A stretch of DNA of 64,000 nucleotides, taken from positions 806,001 to 870,000 of the forward strand of contig OU015539.1 of NCBI GenBank assembly GCA_907165065.1, read 5' to 3'. Below are positions 48,111 through 59,979 of the stretch, in pieces. The notes beneath the pieces were generated by a model. That model had not been told where the DNA came from and did no database searches. It was given only the letters and a program-made list of their open reading frames with translations. This stretch comes from Caprimulgus europaeus. Taxonomy: Eukaryota; Chordata; Aves; Caprimulgiformes; Caprimulgidae. The stretch's first letter is position 1, and every line of letters begins with the position of its first letter. The position numbers were made by a program, and so were the translations under genes.

Positions 48111-50561
48111 GTGAGTGGGGCCTCGTGTCCCCTGTCTTGGAAGAGGAAACCAGTAGGATGTGCCTCCCCACCAGTAAGAGTTGCCTCAGTCCTAAAGGAG
48201 GCAGCAACTTGCTCTGATGTGGTCCCTTCTTGTCATCCAAAGCTTTGCTGAGCAGCCAACACACCTAAAGCAAAGCATTAGTGGGAAGAGGTGACAGGGG
48301 ACCTGCTCTTCACACCTTATCGTGGCTGCTTAAGCCCCTGGCACAGCAGCAGGGATGTTAGGAACGAGGACACACTCACCCATGTGGCAGCACAGCCCTA
48401 CCTGGTTTCTCTGCCCAAACCATTTGCTTGAGGGTTGAAAGGCTCAGGGTGTATTAGGTACAGCTCCTCACTTCAGCAGAAGCTGAGTAGGATGGAGGTA
48501 AATTAAAGCACTGGCCTTCCCACTGACTGTTTAATGCAAGCCCTGGAGGACATGCTGGCTCCCCAGAGCCTGCAAATGCTCTTAATTAATGGAGCACAAA
48601 TCGAATAGCCCCACCTCAATGTGATTCATTAGGAGGACACAGATGGGCTCTTAAACACTAATTCCAGCTGAGCCCCCCAGAGCAGAAAAGGGGAGCACAG
48701 GAGCCTTGTGGTCCAGCTACTCACAGCTATGCTGCCACTGAGGTGAGCCCCTTGGTCAGGGACCAGCTCCCCCTGCTCTGCAGGACCCACCTCTGCATCC
48801 ACCCATGAGAGACCACAGGCTCCAGCCTCAGTCTTTCCCTCACATTTGGCTTCCCCTTTGCTCAGGGTCAAGGTAATGGTGCAGGGCACTTTCCTTATCC
48901 TCTGGAGGCTGTGGGGAGCATCTCCAGGCCTGTGCCCCAGCCCAGGGACCAGTGCTCGCCCTTGCTTTGCCCGGGTGTGCCTTGCCTTGGTGCAGACCTC
49001 ATCTCTCCCTTCCTGGGGATGCAGTCTCATGTCCCCCAGCTCCTGCCAGCTAACGAATGGAGGAGCAATTACTGCCACCCCACCTCTGGCCCACGCAGGT
49101 GGGTCTCCTTGGTAACAGAGCTTTCAGTCACTCCTTCCCCGCTGCTCCCCTTTTATCAGCAGTGCCATGCTGAGGAGTTAATTCCTGTTTGGGGAAGGGG
49201 TGAGGGTGGCTGGTGTGGAAGGGCACGTGTATGAAGTGATGAATTATCTGCTGGTGATTGCCACCCCAGGACTCAGCTCTGCACTGCAGGATTCACTACA
49301 CAGTGTTGCTCGACAACACGCCATGGCCAGTTGGCTCCTGTTTTCACCACATCCATTAACCTGACAGCTGGGTTACCCACCTCTCCCTCTTCACATGCTC
49401 CAGCAGCTCTCAACTATGTTTTCATTAAGCTTTAATTTTTTGAACAGCAGCAGCCCTTAACTGGTCTGTCGTGAGGAGGAGCGATAAAGCAAGGGGCTGA
49501 AAGCAACGAAGAGCTCCAAGGCTGCTGCTCTTGGCGCCTGCAGTGCTGTGTGCCCCGGCACAGGCTGGGCCTCCCCTGTGTCTCTGGGCTCCTGTGGGTG
49601 CCTGGTGGCCACAGAAGGCTGCCTTCCTTCTCAACCTTGTCGGTGTGAAGGATTTAATGGGCAAAACTTTGATTTAAGTGTCCCAAAGTCTTCAGGTGGG
49701 GACATTCATCAGCCTGGTGCATCTTCTATGAGAGGTCAACCTCTCAGACTCTGTTGGGAGATGTTGCAGGCACTCCAGGAACTAACCATGTGCCCTAAGT
49801 AAACCTTAGCAAAGTGCCTCTTCCAGGAAAAATTGGGAACGCTTGGTTTAAAGCCTTCAGGTGAGTGAGAAAGCAGCAGGTGGCAGCCACTGTCTCATTT
49901 CTGCCTGCAGTGAAAGTCACTGCAAGTACAAATTAAGTGAATGGATTCTGTGGCCATTTGTACCCAGAATTACAGGAGCGTGCTTTGAAAGGCTCTGATC
50001 AGGTACTGAATACCTAGAATTAAAAACTACATCTTGTGGCAGCTGCCTGACAGCTGAGGAGGTTGGATATCCCTCCAAGGACCAGAGAAACATTGCAGTT
50101 CAGCTCAGGGAAGTGTCCCTGAAGCCCATCTCATTAAGGCAAGAGGAATGTGTCCAGATGGTTTAGGTGGAGGTGATTTTAGTCCTTCACAGTGTAGCAC
50201 TGTTCATGTCCTCTGGATAAAGTGGGACACCTTGCAGAAATACACTGCCACCAATTGTCATTGTCATTGTTGACTGTCCCTGGGAGGGAATGGTTGTGGA
50301 TTTACAACGTGGCTCCAAGCAAGCCATGGAACTGCTTCCTGCCTCAGTTTCCCTCTCTGAAGTCAGCCAGCCCTGGGACCAGTATATGTAGGCAATGGGT
50401 AAGGCAGAGCCCTTCTCTGTGCACATCACTCAGAGAGAAGCTAACCTTGCTCCAAGTTGTTTCCAAATATTACTGAGCATTTCTGGTGGTGACAGTACAG
50501 TGTGTGCTGAATACAGCTGCTTGACACTTTCATTAACCAGACACTCTCTTGCCTGCACCAG
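48111..50561 (+). other. CCDC9B: CCDC9B intron 7
   Basis: Unremarkable intron sequence. Open frames around 48629-49234 have no family resemblance. No repeat or RNA gene was recognised. Confidence 0.75.
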
Positions 50562-50746
50562 GATGGTGGGAAGCCAGGCCAGAAGAGCCCTGGAGAGCTG
50601 AGTTTCCCCATGAGTGGCCGGGAACGCTCGGAGTACATACGCTGGAAGAGGGAGCGAGATCAGATTGACCTGGAGCGACTGGCGCGTCACAAGAACGCGA
50701 AGGGCGAGTGGCGACGGGCTTGGGATGTGGAGAAGTCAGAGCACAT
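50562..50746 (+). CDS. CCDC9B: CCDC9B coding exon 8 (conserved central block)
   Basis: This 185-nt exon encodes the best-conserved block of the family: MSGRERSEYIRWKRERDQ, then IDLERLARHKNAKGEWRRAW and DVEKSEHM. CCDC9 has an almost identical MTGRERSEYLRWKQEREKID...GQWRREWDAEK segment. The exon enters in phase 0 after TGCCTGCACCAG. It leaves after two bases of a methionine codon at a GTAGGT donor, which the first base of exon 9 completes. A second GT four bases later would put a stop in frame and is rejected. Confidence 0.95.
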
Positions 50747-52140
50747 GTAGGTCCTCCACAGTCCTGGGGTGGTTTGTCTGCAGCAGGCCATCTAAAGCCA
50801 GGGATGAGCTCTTGTGCAGTTATTTATTGCTGATCAAATCCCATGCTGTCATGTGCCTCCCCCTGACCAAATCCACATTGCTGTCTCTTTCTCCTCCTGA
50901 TCATGTCTGTTAGTGGGACCAGATACCAGAGTGATTCTTGATTTTCTTTCTGACATGAGGTCTCCTACCCTGACAGGAGATACTGTGTGCTGACAAAGAT
51001 TGCCTGCCTTTGATCCCACCAGGACTTGGACTGTAGGAGGGAGGGGAGTGTGAATCAATGCTCAGTCTACATCTGGAGGGTCCTCTCTGTCTCCACATGA
51101 ACAAATTCAGTGGCAGGAGAGTGCAGGTGCTCTTCTAGAAACAGGGATGGACAAACTCATGTTGCTAGTCCACAGGTTTTCTCACAGCCCTGCTTGCTTC
51201 CCTTTTCCAATCACAGGGCAGGCAAAGGTGCCTAAATCCTCCACACCTCATAAGCAGCCCGCTCGGGCACTGCGGTGTGAGGGGGTCACTCCAAAGGGTG
51301 GCCTGTGTGATAGGGGGGAAATGCTGGGGACAGCAACGTGGGAGAGCTCCTAATGGGGCCTGACACTTCCTGGCTTTAAACATCCTCCCTCTAACTCTGC
51401 TTGTTCAACTGGGTCACACCAACTAGCAAGCTTTGGAGGGTGATGTGGCACCTGCAGCAGGATGAGGTTTTGATAGGGTGTGGAGTTAGGGAATGTTACA
51501 CAGGCTTGCTGATAAAAGAGTTTGTACAGGGCAGATAGGTGTGACAATCTTTTGGCTGGGGAATGGGACCAAATACTTTGATTTTCAGTCACTAAGACCC
51601 CAATAATTAGGGGTGAATTGACTTCAGCAGGTGCTGAGTGTTGCTGGCAAGACAGCTCTGAGCCCTACTGTTCTCCTTTATATCAATTTTTAAGAGAAAA
51701 ACCATAATAAAAACCAAGCAGGATTAGAAAACAACCAAATGAGTCTGATCCACAGGTCTGATCTGAGAAGACAAGTCTGAAACTACTTCAGGTTGTGTTT
51801 AGAAGCCTGGGAAGCTGCGTTTGAGCCTTGTACACTCACACCACAGTCATCTCTCTGTAGGCTTCATGGATGTTCACACAATTAAATACACACACACACA
51901 TATGGGTACTGATGTAAGGGTTTTAGAGGTTCTCCCTTGGGTAGAATTGCCTCACAGCCTCATTTCTCCTGGTTAGTGCATGCAGTTTCAGCTCCTGCTG
52001 ACAAACCTGCGCATATTTGCCATGGGCAGGGGCAGAGGGGCCGAAGGCTGGAGCCTGCCTTGTCTCGAGGTCTCCTGCCCACGCTTTTGCACACCGGAGG
52101 AGAACAGCCAGGTCTGACAATGCCTGTTTTTAACCTGCAG
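50747..52140 (+). other. CCDC9B: CCDC9B intron 8
   Basis: This intron contains a short CA dinucleotide tract at about 51888-51902. Nothing else was recognised. Confidence 0.8.
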
Positions 52141-52202
52141 GTTTGAAGAGGACTTTGTTAAGGATGGGGAGCCAGCCTTGGATAATCCCAGCAATAAGAA
52201 AG
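52141..52202 (+). CDS. CCDC9B: CCDC9B coding exon 9
   Basis: A 62-nt exon completes the methionine codon and encodes FEEDFVKDGEPALDNPSNKK plus one base. The F.KDGE piece parallels MFKDGP in CCDC9. The acceptor follows a pyrimidine tract ending TTTTTAACCTGCAG. The donor GTTGGC is weaker than the others in the gene, but the one-base carry-out fits exons 10 and 11 exactly. Confidence 0.85.
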
Positions 52203-52714
52203 GTTGGCAAGGGACACCTAGACTCTGTCCTGGCGCTAGTGAATGCTGATCGTGCGAGTCCCAGCGCCACAGCAGCTGCCGTGGCTGCCAGTGTGAAACT
52301 CTGCTTTCCTGGGCAAACGCCTCTGAGCGCAGTGCTGGGGTCTCAGCCCTCTCTGCTTTGCAGAGTGCTCAGGGGACGGGATTTCAGTGTCTGGGTGCTA
52401 GTGCTTTTTACCTTCCCAGGGAGAGCAGTGGCTTCTGTAACCTTGTACGGCACGATACGGAGGCTCAGCACTGCCTCCTTTCCCAAAGACTGGTTTGAGA
52501 GGCAATCCTATTCCAGAGCACACCATCTCTGATCCCTGTGGCACGTGCTGGCTTCTTTACTGGCATAAGTCCACCATGACTCCTGTTCCTCAGGAGATGG
52601 ACTGGCAGAACAAAGCTTTCCCTCATGACACCCTATTTGAAGGCCAGGCTTTCTGCTGCACGCCCGTTACCGACCCTCGCTTACTTCTGCACGTGCTTTG
52701 CTTTGTCCTTTCAG

Positions 52715-52768
52715 GGGGAAGAAGCGCAAGGAAGTTCCAGCACAGGTCCCTTCCTCCCGACGGGAAAG
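52715..52768 (+). CDS. CCDC9B: CCDC9B coding exon 10
   Basis: A 54-nt exon is read in the frame set by exon 9: GRSARKFQHRSLPPDGK plus one base. The LPPDGKG motif across the next junction resembles the LLPDGKGRG segment I recall from human CCDC9B, which settles which of the three open frames is used. The acceptor is TTTGTCCTTTCAG and the donor is GTGAGT. Carry-in and carry-out are both one base. Confidence 0.88.
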
Positions 52769-53209
52769 GTGAGTGAAACACACGACTCGGTTGTGTCACC
52801 CCACCAGTGGCAGCACCTCTGCTAAGCCCTCGTGGAGTGAGTTCTCTCCAGGCACTCCCACAGACTTGCAGTGCCTTTTGGGGACGTACCACGTGGCTGC
52901 TCTCATAGCTGTGGAGTATGGGCTGTGCTGTGTAGCAAGGGAAAACCAGTCTTCCAGGAACCACACAAGGGAGACTGCATCCAAGGAATAAGACTTAAAG
53001 TTATATTTGGAATAAAAAATGCAAAAAAAATACCCCTAAATTCTCAATTTGTATTTATTACTTTAGAAAATATACATACAGTATGCATACAGCTCCCAAG
53101 GCTTCCCCCTCCAGAGGTACTTCCCAGTGACACAAGGATGTTGGCCCCTTCAATGGTGCATCAGCTCATTCTGTCTGCTCTTGCATGGCCCTTCCAACCT
53201 GTCTTGTAG

Positions 53210-53315
53210 GTGGAGGACAGCATGGAGTGAACGTGAGCGATCCTGGTCCGAAAGCAGTGCCTGCTGTGAGCAGCCGAGCCAAAGGCAAGGACAGACTGAC
53301 GGGCAGAGCCAGAAG
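53210..53315 (+). CDS. CCDC9B: CCDC9B coding exon 11
   Basis: A 106-nt exon in the carried frame gives GGQHGVNVSDPGPKAVPA, then VSSRAKGKDRLTGRAR plus two bases of an arginine codon. The SRAKGKDRLTGRARRWD stretch across the next junction closely matches the human protein as I recall it (SKARGKERLTGRARRWD). The acceptor is CCTGTCTTGTAG and the donor is GTAAGG. Confidence 0.92.
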
Positions 53316-56300
53316 GTAAGGAGGCTGGCAGCAGTGCCGTGGAGTAGTGGTTGTGATATGCACATCCAGGTCTCCTTCCCTGCCTGATTGTGAAGAGGGA
53401 CAGACAAAAATAGATATTGTTCCACAACAGCATCTTTTTCAATGAGTTCACGTTGGCTGGGACCATGTCTGGCAGGACTTCCCTTCGTGGGGTCTGTGGT
53501 ACTTGTGGGGTGTGTCATTGCTGTGCTGACCCGCTGCATCGACTCTGCAGACAGCTCAGGGGGGTCAGGCTTTTTCTCTCACCAGGTCTGGGTAGCACTG
53601 GCACATGTGCCAGAAAGCTTCTGAACACATCTGACGTCCAGGCCCTGCTGATATGGAGGAGCAGCCTCCAAAGAGAGTTCCCAACTGAACCATTAGGAAT
53701 TAGCAGTGATCCTGTGGTACAGATTCTTTTCTTCTTAAACAACTCTTAAAAGATGTGAGGAGGGAAGCAGCCTGCTCCTGCCAGCTGTGGGCAGCACACA
53801 GCAATAGAGTAATTAGCACAGAAGTAATTTCAGAATATCAGCACAACTAAGTGCACTTTACAGGTTCTCCCACATGCTCCCAGGGGCCTCCCTCCCCTGC
53901 TGCTCGTCATAATTAAATTGCAGTGCAGTCTCCAGTCTCCTGGAGCCACACTGACAGTTTAATAACAGCAATCGTCTTCACAGCACTGCCGTGCCCTTTA
54001 GCAGGCAACAAAAGGATGAAGAGTTGATTACGTACCCCAAGCCTCTTCATTTCTCCAGAACACCAAGGCATCCCAGTAGCTTTCAGTGTTAGCATTCTTC
54101 AGCCACCCAGGTCAGGCATGGCCCTGCAGTTAAACAGATCTGGGCTTCCCAGGGCCACCCACAGCCTTCCCCAGAGGACATTGCCTGGTTGGGGATCAGC
54201 TGCTGCGTGCTGGTACTTGGCTGAAGTGAAGAGCGTTGGGCTCTGTGTGTCTGGGGTTCTGCTGTGTCAGGACAGCAGTGGGTCCAACATGCAGAGCCTG
54301 GCACTGCATTGAGCCTGGAGATTTTTTTAATGTTGCTTTTGTTCCTGGTGGCTGTGCTTTGAGGAGATGCACCTGAGCAGCTGGAACTCTCAGCTAGTTA
54401 CGCTGTGGACTGGGAATCTACTTTTAGCATAAAGATGGGTTATCTTCTGTCCCTCTAAGCCCTGCTAGCTAATCCTATTTCTTTAAAATTAAATTTAATT
54501 CTGATAAACTGATGACAAATAGGATTCACAGCATGCAAATAATCAGGTTAGCTTTGTTTGTGAGTTACATTCCACCCCTTCCCATTCTTCAGCTCCATCC
54601 CCAGTGCCAGGTACTTGGGAAAGAAAAGCTGATGAGCTGTGCTCATGCTCACTCTCCTCCAGCCACTGACTGCAGCAGCAGGGAATTGCAGCAGTTCCCA
54701 GAGGACGTGCAGGGTGCTATCTTTAGAGCTGTGGGGGTGGTGGGTTCTGGGGGGGTTCTGCAGGAGCCATGCAGTGGTAGAGTAGACAGAGGCAGGAGAG
54801 GCAGAAACCTGCAGTCAGCAAGTCCTTCCTCTGTTTAGATATGTCAGGGGAAAGCAGTCTCTGGTCCCAGCAGCAGCAGTGCTGAGTGCAGAGGATCACG
54901 AGGGCAGCCCGTGCTGAAACTGAACACGGTGATGTGTGTGATGAGCTCTACCCACACAGCCTGGCTTCAGAGCTTTGGCAGGGCACCCCTGAAAATACAA
55001 GCCCAGTGGTGGGGGCTGCTTCCAAGAAAAGGGGCCCTTGCCTGGTTTGAGCTGGCACAGCCGGTGGCAGGGACCTGCCTTGAGTGCAGGACAAGACCTC
55101 GGCGGCTGTGGTTTGGGTGCCAGGTCTGTCCCTAAGCCCTCTGGGGCTGCTCCGAGCTGCTTCCCCCTCTGGCTTATTGAGGACACGGTACCCAGCTCTG
55201 CAGGCTGAGAGAGCCTCCGGGGGCTTGCAAATGCAATTCACTTCTGCCCTAAGGGCTTTGCTAGATAAAAACACAGCATGAGGCAGCTCGGTGTGATTGT
55301 CTGGTGCAGCCTGTGGTGGTAAGGCCTGCACAGTTTTCACAAGGGCACACGGGGTCTCTGTACCACACTGGCCTCTGGAAACGCCTGGCTGCAGTCACCT
55401 CTAGGTGCATTCTCAGTTTTTGAATCTTGGCCCAAAGTTGCCAAATGAAGAGGCCAGTAAGCCCAGCAGAGACAGTCTAGAGAGGAATTAAACCTCACAC
55501 ATGTTCACACGTGTTTTGTTCTAAGAGTATGGGGCAGGGAGAAATATCTCTATATTATCTCTATATTATATATGTGTGTGTACATATATAAAATGTCTGT
55601 GTGTGTGTGATATAACTCTCCAGGCACACATTTAGGAAGGCAGGGGTTGCTACGACCCCTCCCTGCCCAGTAGCACTCCATGGGCAAATTCAGGTTTATA
55701 TTCCCCCTAGCAAATCCACACAAGCAAAGGCAAGCAGGTCCTCACGCAGCCCTAGCGGAGCTGGGGCCCTTGGCACAGGATGTTGAAGCTGCTGCAAATT
55801 TATCACGGGGTCAAAATGCACTGACACAGATCCTTGGGAGAGACTGTCTGCTAAGCATGGCTCAACACAGAGATACCATCTCAGGCTCAGGAAATCCCGG
55901 AGCTGCACGTTTCTGGAAGCTGGGTAGGGCACAGGGGAGGTGTTAAATACCTTTGTCCTCTTTCCAAACTTACCCAAAGCATCTGCTAGTGATGCTGAGA
56001 GGGGAAGAGAGCCTGGGCTAGCTGGACCTTCAGTCTGATCCTTGTGGCCATTCTTGCCATCTGCTTGCACATGTCCACGTCTCCAGTCTCCCAAGTCACT
56101 TCAGAGCAATTTTATCCTTCACTGTCTGCCGATGTGGAGACCTGGGACACTTGGGCACTGTCAGGCAAGCAGGACAAGTCAGTGGCAGACATCAGCATAA
56201 GCAAACTGTGTATTTGACTAGTCTAATGACAACTGTCTGTTCTGGCAACTGGATTTTATGTTTTCATTACATTTTGAATTAGAACAACCAGTTCACTAAG

Positions 56301-56529
56301 GGTTAGTGGTCTCAGCTGAGTGCCTCTGGATGGGCTGAGTGCTTTGCAGGTGCCAAAAGGAACCTGATCAGATGTCTGCCACCTTTATCTCTTGTTGCCT
56401 GGGCAAGGGGCTCAGACAAGGAATGTGTAGCTGTGGTAGAAATTCCTACTCGGGTGTCAGGCAGGGAGAGTGGCTTTGCTGTATGAGAACTTGAAGGCCT
56501 AAATTGAGGTTTTCTCTTTTTCTTGGCAG
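53316..56529 (+). other. CCDC9B: CCDC9B intron 11
   Basis: This intron contains a TA/TG-rich simple repeat at about 55548-55616. No exons or interspersed repeats were recognised. The shorter introns 2, 3, 4, 9, 10 and 12 likewise show nothing beyond splice sites. Confidence 0.8.
55548..55616. repeat. TA/TG-rich simple repeat
   Basis: Two copies of CTCTATATTAT are followed by mixed TATATA and TGTGTG runs, in intron 11 of CCDC9B. Confidence 0.8.
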
Positions 56530-56587
56530 GTGGGATGCAAAAGAAGGCGAGGACATGTCTTTTCTGAAGGATGACCTTGATGGCCAG
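56530..56587 (+). CDS. CCDC9B: CCDC9B coding exon 12
   Basis: A 58-nt exon completes the arginine codon and encodes WDAKEGEDMSFLKDDLDGQ. The RRWD.KE motif is conserved in both CCDC9 (RWETKEG) and CCDC9B. The acceptor is TCTCTTTTTCTTGGCAG and the donor is GTCAGT. It leaves in phase 0. Confidence 0.92.
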
Positions 56588-56916
56588 GTCAGTTCACGAG
56601 TTCAAGGCTGGCTGCTGAGTTTTCTCCAAACTTACACTCTCAGGAAAGTTGGGGGCTCTCAGCCAGTGCAGAGCTGGGAGATCTCTGTGTTGGGGTTAAT
56701 GTGCCCCTTGTTAGCGCTCTCCAGATGGCATGATGTGAGAGCAACTTCACTTCTTGTCAGCACAACAACCCCACTTGTTCTGTTCTCTGAACATTTCTGC
56801 ACCAACATCCTTTAATGGCCTTCATATTTTTTTCCTCGAGTTTTGAGAACCACCATAGACGAGGAACACCATACCCTGGTATTTAATAAGCTGAACTAAA
56901 TTTCTTCTTTTCTTAG

Positions 56917-57702
56917 AAGAGCCTTGGTATGGACAAGCAGAAGAGCAGAGGTGAGGAGGGAGTGGAAGGGAACTGCACAGCTGAGCTGGAGGAGAAGGTG
57001 AAGCAGCCAAGCCTGCAAGATCATGGGACCTCCTCATCACAAAGGCTACAAAGTGGAAAAGCCCAGTCTGCCCACAATGGCCAGAAGGAGGAACAGAAAG
57101 GAGTGAAGGGCTTCAGCACAGAGGTGTCTGTGGCCAGCACAGGTCACTTAGAGCCAGGGCCCAGGCCAAGTAAGGAGGGTGTTGAGGAAGATGCCAATGG
57201 GAAGCCCAGCCCTGCTGACATCTTTCAGGAGAAGGAGAGTTCTGACAGCACCACTTCACCGAGCAGCCTTCCAAGCACTGTGCAAACCACCCGGCACGGC
57301 AGCGAGGAGACCTTGTCATTGCCCACGGGAGGGAACTTAGGTGGAGCTGGCTTAGAGAAAAACACAGCCTCAGAACAAGAGTCCATGGAGGACTCTTCAA
57401 ACAGCCACAGGGGAAAGCTGGACACAGCAACAGGAGACAGACTGGATGCAGGGCAAGGACAGCTGGAGAGAAAAAGAGAGGAGGAAGTAACCCAAGACAC
57501 TGCCCTCCAGGGGCAAACACTTGCACTGAAAGGAGGTGAAGATGCTGAAGGCGCTGAACACAGAGGAGAGCCTTTGCCCCCAAGAAAAGCCAACTCTGAC
57601 AAGACTGTTGTGTCTGAGCAGGACACAGCAAAATCACAGTCCAGGGAAGGGGACCAGCCTGAGGACTGCAAGGACAAGGACAGTGGGGACACTCTCAACT
57701 AG
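56917..57702 (+). CDS. CCDC9B: CCDC9B coding exon 13 (acidic disordered C-terminal region)
   Basis: A large exon of 261 codons plus TAG is read from a TTTCTTCTTTTCTTAG acceptor in phase 0, starting KSLGMDKQKSRGEEGVEG. It is rich in Glu, Ser, Gln, Gly and Lys, with no hydrophobic segment or folded-domain signature, and matches the long low-complexity tail of CCDC9-family proteins. With the preceding exons the product is about 647 residues. The stop at 57700-57702 may be secondary: in a shifted frame the same DNA continues STSKDCTSLPEAE up to a GTGAGT donor at about 57735, followed by a phase-compatible exon at 59888 (see findings). Confidence 0.9.
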   Translation, partial: KSLGMDKQKSRGEEGVEGNCTAELEEKVKQPSLQDHGTSSSQRLQSGKAQSAHNGQKEEQKGVKGFSTEVSVASTGHLEPGPRPSKEGVEEDANGKPSPADIFQEKESSDSTTSPSSLPSTVQTTRHGSEETLSLPTGGNLGGAGLEKNTASEQESMEDSSNSHRGKLDTATGDRLDAGQGQLERKREEEVTQDTALQGQTLALKGGEDAEGAEHRGEPLPPRKANSDKTVVSEQDTAKSQSREGDQPEDCKDKDSGDTLN

Positions 57703-57893
57703 CAAAGATTGTACCAGCTTGCCTGAGGCAGAAGGTGAGTTCCTGCCCCCGCTCCCCATGGTGTGTTCGTTGTCCCGGTAACGCTCTCGGTTGTAGCACA
57801 GACCCACAGCTCCACTTTATGTGGCTATAACGGCATCACACCAGATAACTGTCCAAAAGTGTTAATTAACAGTGATATGGATCCCTCAGGTAG

Positions 57894-58308
57894 AATAAAT
57901 GTGTGCATCACAAAGACCTGCTCTGGAGTGGATGGGGAAGCAACAGAAAGGCAGGCAGGAAAATTTGGACAGAAAACTGCACTGCTGAGTCAGGCTGGTG
58001 ATGTGGATTAATTAGGGCGCAAGCTGACACTATTCCTGGGAAGGGATAACCTCAGAAAGGATGGCAGGATGAATTTATTTGTCTCTGGGGTGGTCACAAC
58101 TAGAATAACTTAAGGTCAGCATGGTCCCTTTCCCAAAACACTTGCAAAGCTATAGAGGCCCACCTTGTGGACAGTGGTTTGAAGAAGGCTGACTGCATGT
58201 GGGATTCTCTTCCCTGCACAAGAGCTCTGAATGCTATACATTGAGTTATACACGTGGTAACACTAATGTGCAAGGCAGGTAGAAATACTGGGTGAGTTTA
58301 TAAATAAA
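57894..58308 (+). terminator. CCDC9B: Candidate CCDC9B polyadenylation signals
   Basis: Canonical AATAAA hexamers occur at 57894-57899 and 58303-58308, both within 610 bp of the exon 13 stop. Either could end the main transcript. If the downstream exon at 59888 is used, a later signal would be needed (for example 62769-62774). Sequence alone does not choose among them. Confidence 0.35.
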
Positions 58309-59887
58309 GGTGAGATGGTTCCTCCTGAAAAGGCCCATGAACCAAACAGAAAGGAGGAAGAACAGATCTGGTTATGTAGCAAAGCTCCAGGTTTTACTCA
58401 AGCAAAGAAGGTTCTTCCAGAAAGGGAAATGCAGAACAAGAGCCAGGAGAAAGAACAATGATAGGAAAAAAATAAGGTAGAAATTAGGGGCAGGGGCAAG
58501 GAGGGAGTGCCCGGGCCCTTTGGCAGTTACCTTTGCAAGACATGTTCCTTCCAGACAATGTCACACACAGCTCAGGGTGTCACACCCACCACGGCTAGAC
58601 CAGACCAGTAAGTCAGGGTGTGATTCCACCAGCAGGTTAGGCACTCAGGTTGTCATTCACCTAACTCAGGCCGAGCACAGAGGCACCTTGAACTTCCTTT
58701 CTCTTCAAAGGAGAGAGATGAGCACTTCCAGAATGCACTCCATCCTACCTGACACCTGAACTGCTCTCAGGATACCCCTGCCTCTATCCTGGAAGTGGAG
58801 AGGCAGCAGCTATGTTCCCCTAGCAGGCACGGCAGGCAGTCAGCTGCTCCAGGCCAGGCAGGCAGATGGCCCCACCTCCCGCCTGTCCCTGATTCCAGCA
58901 GGCTTTTCTTCAGACCCCCACCCAGCAGCTTGTCCCCGAGTACTGCTCAGTATTCATCCCAGAGGCACAAATGAGCTTAGGGATGGAGTGGTTAAGCTGC
59001 TAACAAAGACTTTCACTCTAATCCAATCCTGTACAAAAGGCATGGAGAAGCACAAGCCTTACAGCCATTTAAGAAAGACAAAACACCCAGAGCCAGCAGG
59101 AGCTGGTTCTGTGCTTGAACTAAAATTCCTTCAAGTGAGGGAAATTAATTCCAACAGCATTAGGAAAATGCTAAGAGACACTCGGGTGCACATAGCAGGA
59201 GTTTACTGTCCAGGCCATGCCTCTCCAATCTACCAAAAATCCCCCTGAAAGCAGAGGGTGAAGGAATTAAAGTTACCCTGACTGTGAAAAGTAGTCATTA
59301 ATTAGCCATTAGCTAAGAGGAAACAATAAATTACAGCAGTCCATCTTCATCTCAGCAATGGAGATTCCTACGGCTTGGTAATAGGACCCTGAGTCCACTT
59401 CAGCTTGGCTCTCTACTCCATCACTCCTCGCTAAATCAATTAAGGCAGGCTTAATTACAAACATAGCCTTACAGCTTGGAGAGGAGAAAGCGCCTTAGCC
59501 TGGTGTTTGCCCTTAAGCTCTCGCATATCTGCTTGGCTAGGGTGGAACCTGAGACCTGTATTGCTCTCTGAAAATAACTACTGCTTGGGAAGCACCACGG
59601 GTAGTGATGCCAGGGGAAAATGAGGGGTTAACTGGTGTCCCAGTCACCCTCTGCCAGTTCCTCCTGCCTGCCCTCCCATCCATCTCCTTCCTACCTGCAA
59701 CGTTCATTTTCTCTTGCCTGCTCATGCCCTCCCAAGAGAGCATGTTCCTGCCTCACTTTCCCCTCTTTCCCAAGCAGTTTGAGTTTCCAGGTGTGCCTAA
59801 ACTATGCACTCAGCATCACACACCCCCTTTTGGTGCAGACAAATTAAAGCAAAATACTGTCCTTTTTTGATTTGTCATGTAATTCAG

Positions 59888-59979
59888 ATGCTTCAGATTT
59901 CCCTGTGCAGGAAATGGATGGCAGGTCCCTTGGGGAGAGTCAGCCTTTAACCAAGAGCAGCACACAGGAACAGCCACAG
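59888..59979 (+). CDS. Possible additional CCDC9B C-terminal exon
   Basis: After the acceptor TTGTCATGTAATTCAG, 92 nt read (in the frame carried by the GTGAGT donor near 57735) ASDFPVQEMDGRSLGE followed by SQPLTKSSTQEQPQ, ending at a GTACAT donor. If the donor is not used, a TGA follows five codons later at 59992-59994. The acidic Ser/Gln/Glu composition is like the end of exon 13. It joins exon 13 only in the +1-shifted frame, so with the printed sequence it would be 3' UTR. It may be a C-terminal exon lost to a frameshift, or reached correctly if the window carries a sequence error. Confidence 0.4.

Noticed and set aside
52625-52825. Alternative frames of CCDC9B exon 10 (GEEAQGSSSTGPF or KKRKEVPAQVPSS)
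   Set aside because: Neither agrees with the one-base carry-in from exon 9 and one-base carry-out to exon 11; only the GRSARKFQHRSLPPDGK frame does.
57113-57698. Minus-strand open frames opposite CCDC9B exon 13
   Set aside because: They are antisense shadows of a long real coding exon with biased codon composition.
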